Shown here piece by piece: positions 19,213-29,700 of a stretch of DNA of 64,000 nucleotides. Both the position numbers and the translations under genes were made by a program. The DNA is from Ignavibacteriales bacterium (lineage in GTDB: Bacteria > Bacteroidota > Ignavibacteria > Ignavibacteriales > Melioribacteraceae). The notes beneath the pieces were generated by a model that was given only the letters and a program-made list of their open reading frames with translations, was not told the DNA's origin and ran no database searches. The stretch is taken from contig JAGUYK010000044.1 in NCBI GenBank assembly GCA_020061355.1, positions 1-64,000 of the forward strand, read 5' to 3'. How positions within the stretch are numbered: the stretch's first letter is position 1; each line of letters opens with the position of its first letter.

Positions 19213-20010
19213 TTACTTTACAACCATTTCATCAGATCTGGATAAAGAACCTATTTCACCCGATCTAACCGCATCAATTATTTTTTGATCACCTTCTAAT
19301 AATCTTAATGCGATCCATCTGGTATTTGGTAATTGTGGAAATTTTTCACTTATTATTCTATTTAATTTCTCAACAGCATTCGATACATTTTTAATTTCAT
19401 TACTAATACGATGAGGTTTGCATTTATACTCACCGATTGAAACTTGATAAATACTATTAAGTAACTCCTTAATTCCATCTCCCTGCCGTGCCGAAGTTGG
19501 AACTACAGGGACACCGAGACTTTTAGAAAGTGTTCTATAATCAATTTGAATTTTATGTCGTTTAGCTTCATCCATTAGATTTAGGCACACAACAGCCCTC
19601 TCTGTAATCTCCAAAACCTGAAGAACAAGATTCAGATTTCTTTCCAACCTTGTTGCATCAACAACTATAACAGTAACGTCCGGTTGACCGAATAAAATAA
19701 AATCCCGTGCAATTTCTTCATCGGTACTCGTTGATAAAAGTGAATAAGTGCCGGGTAAATCAACAATTTTAAATCGCTTATCAGCATAAATAAATCCTCC
19801 CTCAGCTCTTCCGACAGTTTTTCCGGGCCAATTACCCGTATGTTGTCTTAATCCCGTCATATTATTAAAAACAGTACTTTTTCCGGTATTAGGATTTCCT
19901 GCAAGCGCAACAACATAATCGAAATTTGTCATATCAACGCCAAGCTTGGTAAGATTTGCTAAATTATGAGCCGGGCAAGTTGCACAATTATTATTTTCCA
20001 TTTTACTCAT
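19213..20010 (-). CDS. feoB: FeoB GTPase domain encoded as a separate gene
   Basis: A 265-residue G protein corresponding to the N-terminal half of FeoB. GTP-binding motifs are G1 GNPNTGKS (38-45), G3 DLPG (84-87), G4 NLMD (144-147) and G5 TSARQGDG. A helical GDP-dissociation-inhibitor-like domain occupies about 195-255. A CATC cysteine pair (residues 9 and 12) precedes the G domain. There is no membrane helix. The start overlaps the stop of the DtxR-FeoA fusion gene by 4 bases (ATGA). It presumably gates the membrane protein encoded 8 bases downstream. ATG at codon 4 is an alternative start. Confidence 0.88.
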   Translation of the reverse strand: MSKMENNNCATCPAHNLANLTKLGVDMTNFDYVVALAGNPNTGKSTVFNNMTGLRQHTGNWPGKTVGRAEGGFIYADKRFKIVDLPGTYSLLSTSTDEEIARDFILFGQPDVTVIVVDATRLERNLNLVLQVLEITERAVVCLNLMDEAKRHKIQIDYRTLSKSLGVPVVPTSARQGDGIKELLNSIYQVSIGEYKCKPHRISNEIKNVSNAVEKLNRIISEKFPQLPNTRWIALRLLEGDQKIIDAVRSGEIGSLSRSDEMVVK

Positions 20011-21029
20011 ACTTTTTCTTTTCTTTTTATATAGATTTTATCACTCTGATTTTTTCTCAATGCTATTGTAGTACCCCTCACTTCGTATGCTGTAGGATCA
20101 CCACTTAAACTTTTCAATTGTGCTTTAATTAACGTACCAGGCACAATACCAAAATCGAGCATTCTTCTTCTTTGTTGTCCCCTTAGTGCTTTCGATAGTG
20201 CGACAACAACAACTTCTTCCCCCACTGAAATACTCGATAAATTTTCGAAATCTTTAGTAATCTCTTCGTTATCTTCCAGTGGAATAACATGAACATTGGA
20301 AGCAAGAACAGGGGCTAATACACATTCTTCTCCCTCATATTCAAATTTAATTCGTGTATTACTTTTTTCAAGAACTCTTACTTGCATCCCAGGATAAAGA
20401 CCCTGTGCATTAATTTGGGCAAAAACTTCTCCGGGTTCATCTTCGATATGATAAATTCTACCAAACTTTCCAACGCTAAGTTGACTAAGATCAAAATATT
20501 TTACTTTAGGTATTTCACCGGATTCCGAAGGAATCGGATCACCATGAGGATCTTGAAGCGGATTGCCCAATCTTGCCGCAAGTTTATTGACTTCATCATT
20601 TGATAATTCATGTTCCTTCAGTTCTGCTAAATTATGCCAATCAGTTTCGTTTACGCTGGTATTATCCGCAAGATACTTTTCCCAAAGCCTATGTGTTCTA
20701 ATAATCCTAAGAGCGTATAATCTGCCTTCATTTGTAAGAATTATTTTACCATTCTTCCTGACAATCAGTCCTAATTCTTCCAGCTTTGAGATTAATTTAG
20801 AAGCTTGATCTCCTGAAATAGAAAGATTGCCGCTTATACTATTGAGCGTACAATCAATATTGTTATATTCACAATCGTATAAATGTTTAAGAGCATCTTC
20901 AACTAAAACTTTTTCTCGTTGAGTTTTTTGTTTTGCCCACCTGCTCCATAATCCTTTTTCAGGTGCAGCAATTAGAATTATAACAACTAAAACCCCAATA
21001 CCAACAATAAGAGTTATTAATGGTTCCAT
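20007..21029 (-). CDS. Membrane-anchored DtxR-type regulator fused to two FeoA domains
   Basis: An unusual 340-residue fusion. One N-terminal membrane helix (about 4-23) is followed by a winged-helix DtxR-like domain (about 38-100) and the DtxR metal-binding/dimerisation domain (about 105-165, with [10 protein letters not shown] and [13 protein letters not shown]). Two SH3-like FeoA domains come next (about 177-250, with [12 protein letters not shown], and 262-338, with [18 protein letters not shown]). FeoA domains normally assist FeoB. It sits in the feo operon, 12 bases after the soluble DtxR gene and overlapping the FeoB GTPase gene. It may couple metal sensing to the transporter at the membrane, with or without DNA binding. 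That function is inferred. Confidence 0.8.
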   Translation of the reverse strand: MEPLITLIVGIGVLVVIILIAAPEKGLWSRWAKQKTQREKVLVEDALKHLYDCEYNNIDCTLNSISGNLSISGDQASKLISKLEELGLIVRKNGKIILTNEGRLYALRIIRTHRLWEKYLADNTSVNETDWHNLAELKEHELSNDEVNKLAARLGNPLQDPHGDPIPSESGEIPKVKYFDLSQLSVGKFGRIYHIEDEPGEVFAQINAQGLYPGMQVRVLEKSNTRIKFEYEGEECVLAPVLASNVHVIPLEDNEEITKDFENLSSISVGEEVVVVALSKALRGQQRRRMLDFGIVPGTLIKAQLKSLSGDPTAYEVRGTTIALRKNQSDKIYIKRKEKV

Positions 21030-21041
21030 GTTTAACCCGCT

Positions 21042-21707
21042 CTAATTCTTAACTAATCTTATAAAAATACTTTCGGTAATTTTTTTACTCAAAGACAAAA
21101 TTTTGTTATTAAACTTGATTGAGAGGGATTTATCAAATGCTAATTTGTCGACAACCTCAAATTTCGAATTTAAAATAAATCCAACTTTTGCCAAATAATC
21201 AATCAACTCACTATCCTTATCATTAACCCTTACAAATTCACAGAACATTCCTTTTTCACCTTGCGATAGCGGCATAACATTCGGAGTTTTGGGTATTGTT
21301 CCATTTTTACGTGGAATGGGATGGCCATGCGGATCAAAATCGGGGTAATTCAAATACATATCTATTTTATCTATCAAAAATTCAGAAGTGTGATGTTCCA
21401 ATTTTTCTGCTTCATCATGCACTTCACTCCAGCTCATTTCAAGTACTTCCTTCAAAAATAATTCCCACAATCTATGACGACGAATAATTTTTAATGCCGC
21501 TTTTTCGCCACTGCTAGTAAGTTCCATTCCCCTGTATTTTTCATATGTTACTAATCCTTCTTCAGAAAGTTTTTTTGCCATGTCTGTTATAGCTGCTGTT
21601 GATACCGAAAGATCATTGGCCAACTTTGTTGCAGTTGCATTACTACCTGAATCAATACTGTTATTAAATATGGTCTTTAAATAATTCTCTTTTGATATAG
21701 TTGACAT
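21042..21707 (-). CDS. DtxR/MntR-family metal-dependent transcriptional repressor
   Basis: A 221-residue regulator that should bind DNA when loaded with Fe(II) or Mn(II). It has an N-terminal winged helix (about 5-65, ENYLKTIF...ATKLANDLSVSTAAITDMAKKL), the dimerisation/metal domain (about 70-135, with RRHRLWELFL, EKLEHHTSEF and DPHGHPIPR) and a C-terminal SH3/FeoA-like domain. The start is the ATG at 21707. A longer TTG start at 21758 would place an inverted repeat that looks like an operator inside the gene. It heads the feo operon and probably represses it. Confidence 0.88.
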   Translation of the reverse strand: MSTISKENYLKTIFNNSIDSGSNATATKLANDLSVSTAAITDMAKKLSEEGLVTYEKYRGMELTSSGEKAALKIIRRHRLWELFLKEVLEMSWSEVHDEAEKLEHHTSEFLIDKIDMYLNYPDFDPHGHPIPRKNGTIPKTPNVMPLSQGEKGMFCEFVRVNDKDSELIDYLAKVGFILNSKFEVVDKLAFDKSLSIKFNNKILSLSKKITESIFIRLVKN

Positions 21708-21732
21708 AATTTTAAAATAATTTTGAATAAAG

Positions 21733-21759
21733 TTAAGCTTGCTTAAATAAAAAAGCAAG
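21733..21759 (-). promoter_or_regulatory. Possible DtxR-type operator upstream of the feo operon
   Basis: A near-ideal inverted repeat TTAAGC-TT-GCTTAA (21733-21746) is followed by a second, overlapping pair CTTGCTT (21738-21744) and AAGCAAG (21753-21759). It sits 26 bases before the regulator start, where an autoregulatory operator would lie. DtxR/MntR operators are palindromes of similar length, but this sequence is not a known consensus, so the assignment is inference. Confidence 0.4.
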
Positions 21760-21881
21760 TATATTTAAATATTATTTTTTCACATTGATTTACTTAATGA
21801 ACCAACCAAGAAATTTTCAGGTTATTATATGGAAGGATTTACAATTTTAGTATTTTTAAAAACAAATTTTTAGGAGAATTG

Positions 21882-22982
21882 ATGTCAAATATTTCGCATG
21901 AAGCAGTAATATCAGCTCTAAAAAATGTTAACGACCCTGATTTGAATAGGGACCTAGTTTCTTTAGATATGATAAAAGATATAAGAATTAATGACAAAGA
22001 TATTTTTGTAATCGTTGAATTGACCACACCGGCTTGTCCGCTCAAGGATAAAATCCAGCAGGACTGTATAGATGCAATTAAAAAGCATATCCCGTCAACA
22101 AATAAAATTTCTATTGAAATGACCGCACGTGTTAGATCCAATTTAGATGAAAGAAAGAATTCAATTCTACCGGGGGTTAAAAATACGATAGCTGTTGCAA
22201 GTGGTAAAGGTGGTGTAGGAAAAAGTACAGTAGCAGTAAATATTTCTTTAGCACTTGCTAAACTGGGTGCCAAAGTCGGTTTAATTGATGCTGATATTTA
22301 TGGCCCAAGCATTCCTTTGATGCTGGGTCTAAATGAAAAACCGCAGATTTTTCAGGATGCTCGGACTGCTAAAATGTTACCGTTGGAAAATTACGGTATC
22401 AAGGTTATATCAATTGGGTTTTTAATAGAGGATGATGCACCCGTAATCTGGCGTGGACCGATGGCAAGTGGTGCTATTAAACAATTTATGTCAGATGTTC
22501 ATTGGGATGAGCTTGATTATCTTGTTTTCGATTTACCTCCAGGCACAGGTGATATTCAATTAACTCTCGTTCAAACTATACCATTAAGCGGTGCGATAGT
22601 TGTAACTACTCCTCAGGATGTTTCATTAATTGATGTTCGTAAAGCAATCAGAATGTTCCAGAGAGTAAATGTGCCAATACTTGGCATTGTGGAAAATATG
22701 AGCTATTTTATCGCACCCGATACTGGGAAAAAATACGACATTTTCGGTTCCGGTGGTGGAGAAAAGTTAGCAAATGAATTATCAATCCCCCTCTTAGGTG
22801 CAATACCAATTAATTCAAAAATAAGAGTTGGCGGTGATAATGGTAAACCAATAGTATTTGATTCACCTGAATCGGAAGAATCAAAAAAGATTATCGATAT
22901 AAGTAAAAATTTAGCTGCACAGATTAGTATAAACAATTTAGAAGCTAAAACTTCTAAAATTGAGATTTCTTTAGGAGATTAA
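21882..22982 (+). CDS. mrp: Mrp/NBP35-type P-loop ATPase, Fe-S cluster carrier (ApbC-like)
   Basis: A 366-residue protein of the Mrp/ApbC family, which loads Fe-S clusters onto target proteins. A MIP18/DUF59 domain fills about residues 3-75. The deviant Walker A motif SGKGGVGKST follows at about 107-116, then DADIYGPSIPLMLG and the LPPGTGD motif. The C-terminal CxxC pair that binds the cluster in many family members is not present (the region reads SYFIAPDTGKKYD), as in some other bacterial Mrp proteins. The ATG at 21882 is chosen because AGGAG lies 5 bases before it; a TTG at 21879 would be too close. The Nfu-like gene follows after 14 bases. Confidence 0.92.
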   Translation: MSNISHEAVISALKNVNDPDLNRDLVSLDMIKDIRINDKDIFVIVELTTPACPLKDKIQQDCIDAIKKHIPSTNKISIEMTARVRSNLDERKNSILPGVKNTIAVASGKGGVGKSTVAVNISLALAKLGAKVGLIDADIYGPSIPLMLGLNEKPQIFQDARTAKMLPLENYGIKVISIGFLIEDDAPVIWRGPMASGAIKQFMSDVHWDELDYLVFDLPPGTGDIQLTLVQTIPLSGAIVVTTPQDVSLIDVRKAIRMFQRVNVPILGIVENMSYFIAPDTGKKYDIFGSGGGEKLANELSIPLLGAIPINSKIRVGGDNGKPIVFDSPESEESKKIIDISKNLAAQISINNLEAKTSKIEISLGD

Positions 22983-22996
22983 GAAGGGAGAGTTTA

Positions 22997-23233
22997 ATGA
23001 GTGATGTTTTGAAAGAAAAAGTTTTAAAAGTTCTGGACACAATTAGACCGTACTTAAAAGCTGACGGTGGTGATGTTGAATTAGTTAAGATATCACAGGA
23101 AGGTATTGTTGAAGTGAAACTTACAGGCGCCTGTGTTAATTGTCCCATGTCTCAAATGACTCTAAGGGCTGGAGTTGAGCGAGCATTAATTCGTGAAGTA
23201 CCAGGAATTAGAAGAGTCGAAGCTATCAATTGA
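22997..23233 (+). CDS. NifU C-terminal-like Fe-S scaffold protein
   Basis: A 78-residue stand-alone Nfu domain with the cluster-binding motif CVNCPMS (CxxC). The length is that of minimal Nfu proteins. It probably carries Fe-S clusters and works with Mrp, encoded directly upstream with the same orientation. The start follows GAAGGGAGAG. The last codons and stop lie inside a terminator hairpin. Confidence 0.92.
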   Translation: MSDVLKEKVLKVLDTIRPYLKADGGDVELVKISQEGIVEVKLTGACVNCPMSQMTLRAGVERALIREVPGIRRVEAIN

Positions 23234-23250
23234 TAGCTTCTTTTCATTTT
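23219..23250 (+). terminator. Rho-independent terminator overlapping the nfu stop codon
   Basis: Two perfect 11-base arms, GAAGCTATCAA (23219-23229) and TTGATAGCTTC (23230-23240), are followed by TTTTCATTTT. The stop codon TGA (23231-23233) lies inside the right arm, so ribosomes finishing nfu would reach into the hairpin. tpiA starts only 27 bases after the stem. Confidence 0.7.
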
Positions 23251-23266
23251 AAAATTTAGGTTAATT

Positions 23267-24025
23267 ATGAGAACAAAAATTGTTGCCGGCAACTGGAAAA
23301 TGAATAATGATCTCTATTCTTCGATCAATTTAATTTCACATATTAAAAATGAATTGAACAAAAACAAATTTGAAACCAAAATCATAATCTGTCCACCTTT
23401 TACATCATTAGAAACAGCGAGCACATTATTAAAAGGTTCATCTATTTTTCTTGGCGCCCAGAATATGTATTGTGAGGAAAGTGGAGCATTCACGGGTGAA
23501 ATTTCCCCACTCATGCTTAAGAGTGTTGGTTGTGAATATGTTGTACTGGGACATTCTGAACGCCGCACTATTTTTCAGGAATCAAATCAATTAGTCAACC
23601 AAAAAATAAGAGCTGCTGTTAAGTACAGTTTAAAACCAATTTTTTGTATTGGTGAAACATTAAAGGAACGCGAGCAAAATAAAACTTTTGATGTAATAGA
23701 AAAACAAATTAGGGAAGGTCTCGAAGGCTTTAATGAAAATGAATTAGGTAACCTTATAATTGCATATGAACCTGTTTGGGCAATAGGAACAGGTAGAAAT
23801 GCCTCCCCGGAACAGGCACAGGAAGTCCACAAATTTATCAGGAAGTTAATCGAAAAAATATTCTCTTCTACATTTGCCGAAAATCTAATTATCCAATATG
23901 GGGGAAGTGTAAAACCCGAAAATTCTAAAGATTTAATGTCTCAGCCGGATATTGATGGAGCTCTTGTAGGAGGAGCCTGCTTAAAATCCGATTCTTTTTT
24001 AAAGATTATTGAATCTGCAGAATAA
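23267..24025 (+). CDS. tpiA: Triosephosphate isomerase
   Basis: Interconverts dihydroxyacetone phosphate and glyceraldehyde 3-phosphate in glycolysis and gluconeogenesis. The 252-residue protein has normal length and intact catalysis: GNWKMN (Asn9, Lys11), the electrophile His96 in LGHSERR, the base Glu168 in AYEPVWAIGTG, and the C-terminal phosphate loop YGGSV...GALVGGA. It follows the nfu terminator and lies 102 bases upstream of the GH2-like membrane protein gene. Confidence 0.97.
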   Translation: MRTKIVAGNWKMNNDLYSSINLISHIKNELNKNKFETKIIICPPFTSLETASTLLKGSSIFLGAQNMYCEESGAFTGEISPLMLKSVGCEYVVLGHSERRTIFQESNQLVNQKIRAAVKYSLKPIFCIGETLKEREQNKTFDVIEKQIREGLEGFNENELGNLIIAYEPVWAIGTGRNASPEQAQEVHKFIRKLIEKIFSSTFAENLIIQYGGSVKPENSKDLMSQPDIDGALVGGACLKSDSFLKIIESAE

Positions 24026-24127
24026 ATTTAAAAACAGTGAAATCAGGCGAATTTCCAATAAATCTTAATTGAAATGCCCTCTTTTATTTAGTATATTTAA
24101 GGGTTTATTTGGATAGTTTACCTAAAA

Positions 24128-26710
24128 ATGACAAAAATTTTAAAGATTTCCCTTTTCAGCGCTTTTCTTCTTTTCTCCTATGCACTCCAAGCACAAATAA
24201 AAGTGAAATCGCTTCCCCCACCTAAAATTTCATATCTTGATTATTTATTTAATGACAACATATCTCAAAGAAAAATTATCCCACTAAATGACGGCTGGAA
24301 AGTTAAACCCGAAAATGGAACTTCCGGTAAGTTTCAAGCAACAATACCCTTCATTTTTGAAGGATCGAATACCTTAGTTTTCGAAAGAGATCTTACAATA
24401 TCTAAAGATGAAATAAATCATTCTATAATAAAACTTGGTTTCTTAGGAATAAATCATTCGATTGAATTATCAGTAAACGGTGCAAATATTTTCAAAAGGA
24501 CTGGTGGTGAGATTCCGTTTGAATTAGAATTGCCAGCTGATATAATTAAATCTGATGTACCAAATAAACTTACCATCAAAGTAAACACGAAATTAAATTC
24601 TGAAACGACAATACCGGTTGGTCAGAGGTTTTTATTTCCTAAAAATTCTTCAGGAATATTACGCGACATTTACTTAAAAATAATTCCAAAGACAAACATC
24701 TCATCTTTTAAGTTTTCCTGGACGCTCGATTCAAAGCTTTCATCGGCAGCTTCGAACTTATCTATTACGATTGATAATCTGAATTTTATTAACAGAGAAT
24801 CACTTGGAAAAGAAGGTATTCTTTTAAAATTTCAGTTATCACCTAAAAACTTCTCTGGTTCAACTTATACATATGATTTTCCAATTACTGTTTCAAATTC
24901 CGGACAATTCAACAATACTTTTACCTTTAATATACCGAACCCTGTACTTTGGTTTAATGAGACACCAAATGTTTATAAGGCAGAGTTATCCCTTACAGTT
25001 AACAAGGAATTAATTGATAAGGAAACTAAAGAAATTTCATTTTTTAAAATTGATTCCGGTGAAAAAGGATTAACACTTAACAATATTCCCTTTTCCTTAA
25101 AGGGGGTTACCTATATTGTAAATGAATCAGTTTTAGTAGAAGCCGGTTCACTGGAGAAATTGAAAAGTGATTTAACATTCATAAAAAAAACGGGATTTAA
25201 TTCCGTTCGGTTTTCAAAATTTTATCCCCATCCTGCAGCAGCTAAACTTTGTCAAGAAATGGGATTGTTCTCATTAGTCGAACTCCCGATTAATTCCGTT
25301 CCCGAAGAAATTCTATTGAGAAATGATTTTAGATTAAGAGCTGTTAGTAGGTTTAAAGAGATGTTAGACTCGTATTCGACCTACTCTAACTCTAACCTTT
25401 GGGGATTAGGTAGTTCTTACTTATCAAATTCAGTTATCACTTCTGGTTTTTTAGAATACCTACTTAAGAACAATAGTGAAAATTCTTTTTATACTTATTC
25501 TTCTTTCCTCGGAATTCAAAAAGAAAGAATTGAAGGATTGGATTTATATGGAATGGAACTCTATTCAAATCATCCTGATAAAGTAAACCAATTACTTGAA
25601 GAATTGACCGAACAAAATAATTCGGTTAATTATTTCTTTTCTGAAGTTAATTATCCTAATTATTTAGGGAGTTCTGACGGTTACTTAAATAAAAATTCTA
25701 CCGAGTCTCAAGCCAAATATTTTAGTAGTATAATTGAACTTACTATAAAAAATAATTTCGGCGGTTTTTTTATAAACACACTTTTGGAATACTCCGGCGA
25801 TTTTTCTTCACTTTATGGCGGCTACTCAAATCAAAACATTTATAAGCTTGGTTTATTTCACAACAAAACAAATAATAACAACCTTGTCTATAAAGTCATT
25901 GAAGCCCGGCTGAATAACAGTGGTAAAGTAACAATCCCCATTGGAAGCAGTAAAGACGAAAATAAATTATTATTCATTCTTATTGCACTGGGATTGTCTG
26001 TTTTGATGGCTGTTCTCATAAATACAAGGAAAAAATTCAGAGAGGATTGTTCAAGAGCATTATTCCGCCCATATAATTTTTTTGCTGATATCCGGGATCA
26101 AAGAATAATATCGGGACTTCATACATTTATTTTATTATTGGTGGAATCTGGTGCTATTTCCCTATTCTTTACAATTTTGTTTTCTTATTTAAGAACAAAT
26201 CTATTAGTTGAAAAATTATTATTGTCATTCGGTGAACCAAGTTTATTAACTGTCTTTAGTTACCTCGCATGGAATCCCGAAAAGAGCTTTGTGATATTAT
26301 TTGTTCTCCTAATATTTAAAGTTGCTGCGATAAGTGTATTAGTTAAATCTGCATCTCTTCTAATCAAAACCAAAGTTCAGTTCGCCAGTATATTCTTTAT
26401 GATCGTGTGGTCTTTACTTCCATTTACAATTTTATTACCGGTTGAATTAATTCTTTATAAAATACTTACTTTAGTTAGTTTTAACACTTTGGTAATAATT
26501 TTCCTAATACTATTCTGGTTGTGGATACTTCAAAGAATAATGAAAGGTGTTCATGTTTTATTTGATGTGAGAAGATTTGCAGTATATTTCTACGGATTAC
26601 TCATCATACTTTTTTTAATTGGCAGTATGATGTTATACTTCCAGATTTCAAACTCGACACTTTATTATATAACAAATTCCATTAAGCAATACAATTTGAT
26701 CTCTTATTGA
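24128..26710 (+). CDS. GH2-like protein fused to a polytopic membrane domain
   Basis: An 860-residue protein with a signal peptide (about 1-23). A beta-galactosidase-type sugar-binding domain (about 45-190) and an immunoglobulin-like domain (about 195-310) follow. A barrel region (about 315-600) contains FNSVRFSKFYPHPAAAKLCQEMGL, which resembles the GH2 motif around NxVRTSHYP. Where GH2 enzymes have the acid/base motif WxxGNE, this protein reads LWGLGSSY (424-431), so the Asn-Glu pair is missing. A possible nucleophile Glu is in FFSEVNYP (about 503-510). Beyond about 612, seven or eight membrane helices follow, perhaps Yip1-like. It is probably a non-catalytic or altered carbohydrate-binding membrane protein. 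The function is unknown. smc starts 13 bases later. Confidence 0.65.
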   Translation: MTKILKISLFSAFLLFSYALQAQIKVKSLPPPKISYLDYLFNDNISQRKIIPLNDGWKVKPENGTSGKFQATIPFIFEGSNTLVFERDLTISKDEINHSIIKLGFLGINHSIELSVNGANIFKRTGGEIPFELELPADIIKSDVPNKLTIKVNTKLNSETTIPVGQRFLFPKNSSGILRDIYLKIIPKTNISSFKFSWTLDSKLSSAASNLSITIDNLNFINRESLGKEGILLKFQLSPKNFSGSTYTYDFPITVSNSGQFNNTFTFNIPNPVLWFNETPNVYKAELSLTVNKELIDKETKEISFFKIDSGEKGLTLNNIPFSLKGVTYIVNESVLVEAGSLEKLKSDLTFIKKTGFNSVRFSKFYPHPAAAKLCQEMGLFSLVELPINSVPEEILLRNDFRLRAVSRFKEMLDSYSTYSNSNLWGLGSSYLSNSVITSGFLEYLLKNNSENSFYTYSSFLGIQKERIEGLDLYGMELYSNHPDKVNQLLEELTEQNNSVNYFFSEVNYPNYLGSSDGYLNKNSTESQAKYFSSIIELTIKNNFGGFFINTLLEYSGDFSSLYGGYSNQNIYKLGLFHNKTNNNNLVYKVIEARLNNSGKVTIPIGSSKDENKLLFILIALGLSVLMAVLINTRKKFREDCSRALFRPYNFFADIRDQRIISGLHTFILLLVESGAISLFFTILFSYLRTNLLVEKLLLSFGEPSLLTVFSYLAWNPEKSFVILFVLLIFKVAAISVLVKSASLLIKTKVQFASIFFMIVWSLLPFTILLPVELILYKILTLVSFNTLVIIFLILFWLWILQRIMKGVHVLFDVRRFAVYFYGLLIILFLIGSMMLYFQISNSTLYYITNSIKQYNLISY

Positions 26711-26723
26711 GAGGATATAAAAA

Positions 26724-29700
26724 TTGTTTTTATCAAAATTAGAAATCTTCGGATTCAAGTCGTTTGCAAATAGAACAAATATTGCATTCAACCGTGGTAT
26801 AACCGGAATTGTTGGTCCAAACGGTTGCGGTAAAACTAATATTGTGGATGCTATCCGTTGGGTTTTAGGCGAACAAAAAACTACAACCCTACGTAGCGAT
26901 AAAATGGAAAACGTTATTTTCAACGGAACGCGTGAACGCAAACCAATGGGTATGTCCGAAGCATCTCTAACACTTGTTAACGATCGGGGAGTTCTACCTA
27001 CTGAATATTCGGAAGTAACAATAACCCGGCGAATTTTTAGATCCGGCGAAAGCGAATATCTTCTTAATAAAAACATCTGCCGACTTAAGGATATAACCAA
27101 CCTTTTTATGGATACAGGTATGGGAACAAATGCCTATTCTGTAATTGAATTAAAAATGGTTGAAACAATACTGAGCAGTAAAGCAGAAGAAAGGAGAAGA
27201 CTATTCGAGGAAGCAGCCGGTGTTAATAAGTACAAATTAAGAAGACGTCTTTCACTTAAAAAACTTGATGATGTTAAAACAGATTTAACCCGCGTTAATG
27301 ATATTGTTTCTGAAGTTGAAAAGACTGTTCGCTCACTTGAAAGACAGGCAAAGCGTGCAGACCAGTTTAATCAAATTCAATCTGTGCTTAGAGATAAGGA
27401 AATTGACCTTGCCGAAAGAGAGTTCACTCTATTTCACCTGAAGATGGAAAGCCTGAAAAATGAAATTTCCGTTTTAATTTCTACAAAAGAGTCGACCGAT
27501 ACAGATATACGAAAAATTGAAAATGAACTGATAATATTTAGGAACCAGATAAATACCATAGAAACCGAGTTACAGCAAAAGAGGAATGAAATTTCATCTA
27601 ATACAGATCAGCTCCACCAAACGCAAAATAGCATTTCCGTATCTGAGGAGCGATTAAATTCTTTACAAAAAAACCATACCCGGTTAACCAAAGAAATCGA
27701 AGAATTAAAGCAGAGGTTGGTTGAGACAGTAAACGAAATCAAGCATTTAGAGGAAGAATCGTCCAATCTAAACATCAACGAAAATTCAAAAACTGAAGAA
27801 ATAAAAAGTAATGAGTTTCTAATAATTGAAAAACGCAGCACTCTTGATCAAAAAAGAATAGAACTAAAAAACCTGATAGAAGAACGATATAATCTGCTAA
27901 AGGATATTTCTGAAAAAGAAAATTTAATGGGTGCTATTCAAAAAGAACTATCTTCTCACACATCCAATATTGAGAAATTAAACTTAAAGATACAGACTAT
28001 TACAATCCGAATAGCTAAAACTGTCGGCTTCATTGAAGAACTTTTTAATGAGAAAACGGATGCAGAAAAAAAATTAACCGAAACCGGTCTTCAGATTACA
28101 CTGAGAGAAAAAGAGAAGTCCGAATTAGAATCCGTTCTTAATTCTCTAAAAGAAAAAGAGATTGAAGAAAAAGCATTGTTAACAAACTTAAAAGAGAAAA
28201 TAGAATTTCTTCAGACATTAATTTCCAACCTTGAAGGTATTTCAAAAGGATCAAAAGTACTTTTAGAGAATAAAGACTGGAGTCAAACAGAGAAAAATAT
28301 TTTTGCCTACGTTGGTAATACACAGGACAAATATAAATTTGCACTGGAGGCAGGTTTAAAATCCGTCTTAAACAATCTGTTAATAGAAACAGTTGATGAA
28401 CTACAAAACGCTATTAATTACCTGAAGAATAACGATTTAGGAAAAGCATCATTTTACTTACTAAAAAATCATGTTGACCGTAAAAAAACATTATTAGAAA
28501 AATTCACTGAATATAGTACAAATAGGAAATTAAAGAAGATTGAAAAAGAATCTTCGTTTATCGGATGGACAAAAGATTTTGTTGAATCAGAGCCTAAATG
28601 GAAACGTTATTTTGATCAGGTGTTGATTAAAATAGCAATTACATCCGGGCTGAAAGAGGCTATTGAACTTCATAACAAATACCCTGAGTTCGGCTTTGTT
28701 ACTCTTGACGGGGATATAATACAAAGCAGCGGCATTATTGAAGCCGGATCTATGCCAAAACAGGATGAAACTATTTTCGGACGGAAACAGTTACTGGAAA
28801 ATCTTAAGAAAGATTTTCCAAAGCATGAATCCGGACTTGAAAAAATAAAATCACAGATTACCGAAACTGAATTAAAACTATCCCGGATCGATCTCAAAAA
28901 CTTGAGCGACAGCGAGAGATTAATTTCTAACGACATTTCCAATATCGAAAAGCAAATATCTCAACTTGAATTCGAACATAAAAAAGCCAACGAAGAAGTT
29001 GAAACTTCACAAAAAGAAATTCAGGAGTTTGTTGATAAATCCAATCTTCTGCATGATCAATTAAATGAGTTGTCGGGATTATTAGATCAATTGCAATCAA
29101 ACAAGACAAGCCTTGATCAAAAAATAAATGATTACGAGAACTCATTAAACGATTTCGAAAATGATTATAATCTTTTAATTGAAAATCAAAACAGTAGAAA
29201 ATTGGAGCTCGAAAGAACCAAAGGACAAATTAAAAATACAAACGATTCGATCCAGAGATCAAAAAACGACAGTATAACTACACAGAATGGTATTGAAAAA
29301 CGTGAAACCGACCTTAAATCAAACAAGGCCGAAACTGACTCACTAATAAACTCTATCAAAGGAACCAGGAGCGATCTTGAAAAGATTAATTCCATCAGGG
29401 TTCTCCTTGTTAAAGAAGAAAACGAAATTGACGAGAAACTAAAATCACTTAAGGACGAAGCTAGCAAATTTGAGAAACAATTAAATGATCTTAGAAACGT
29501 CAGACAGGAGGTTTCTGATAATATTCACACCTTGGAGATAAAAGAAAATGAAATAAATTTTAGAATTGAAAATATACAGCAGCATATCAAAGAAAATTAC
29601 TCGCTGGATATTGAACTAAAACAATTCGAGGATCTGGATACATTCAATTTTGATGAAATTACAAAAGAAGTTCAATCATACAAAGAGAAGTTGAAAAATC

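Noticed and set aside
19205-19215. Frameshift or assembly error splitting feoB
   Set aside because: The two frames are separated by a stop followed by AAGGAATAATATG, a proper ribosome site and start, and both halves have complete domain boundaries.
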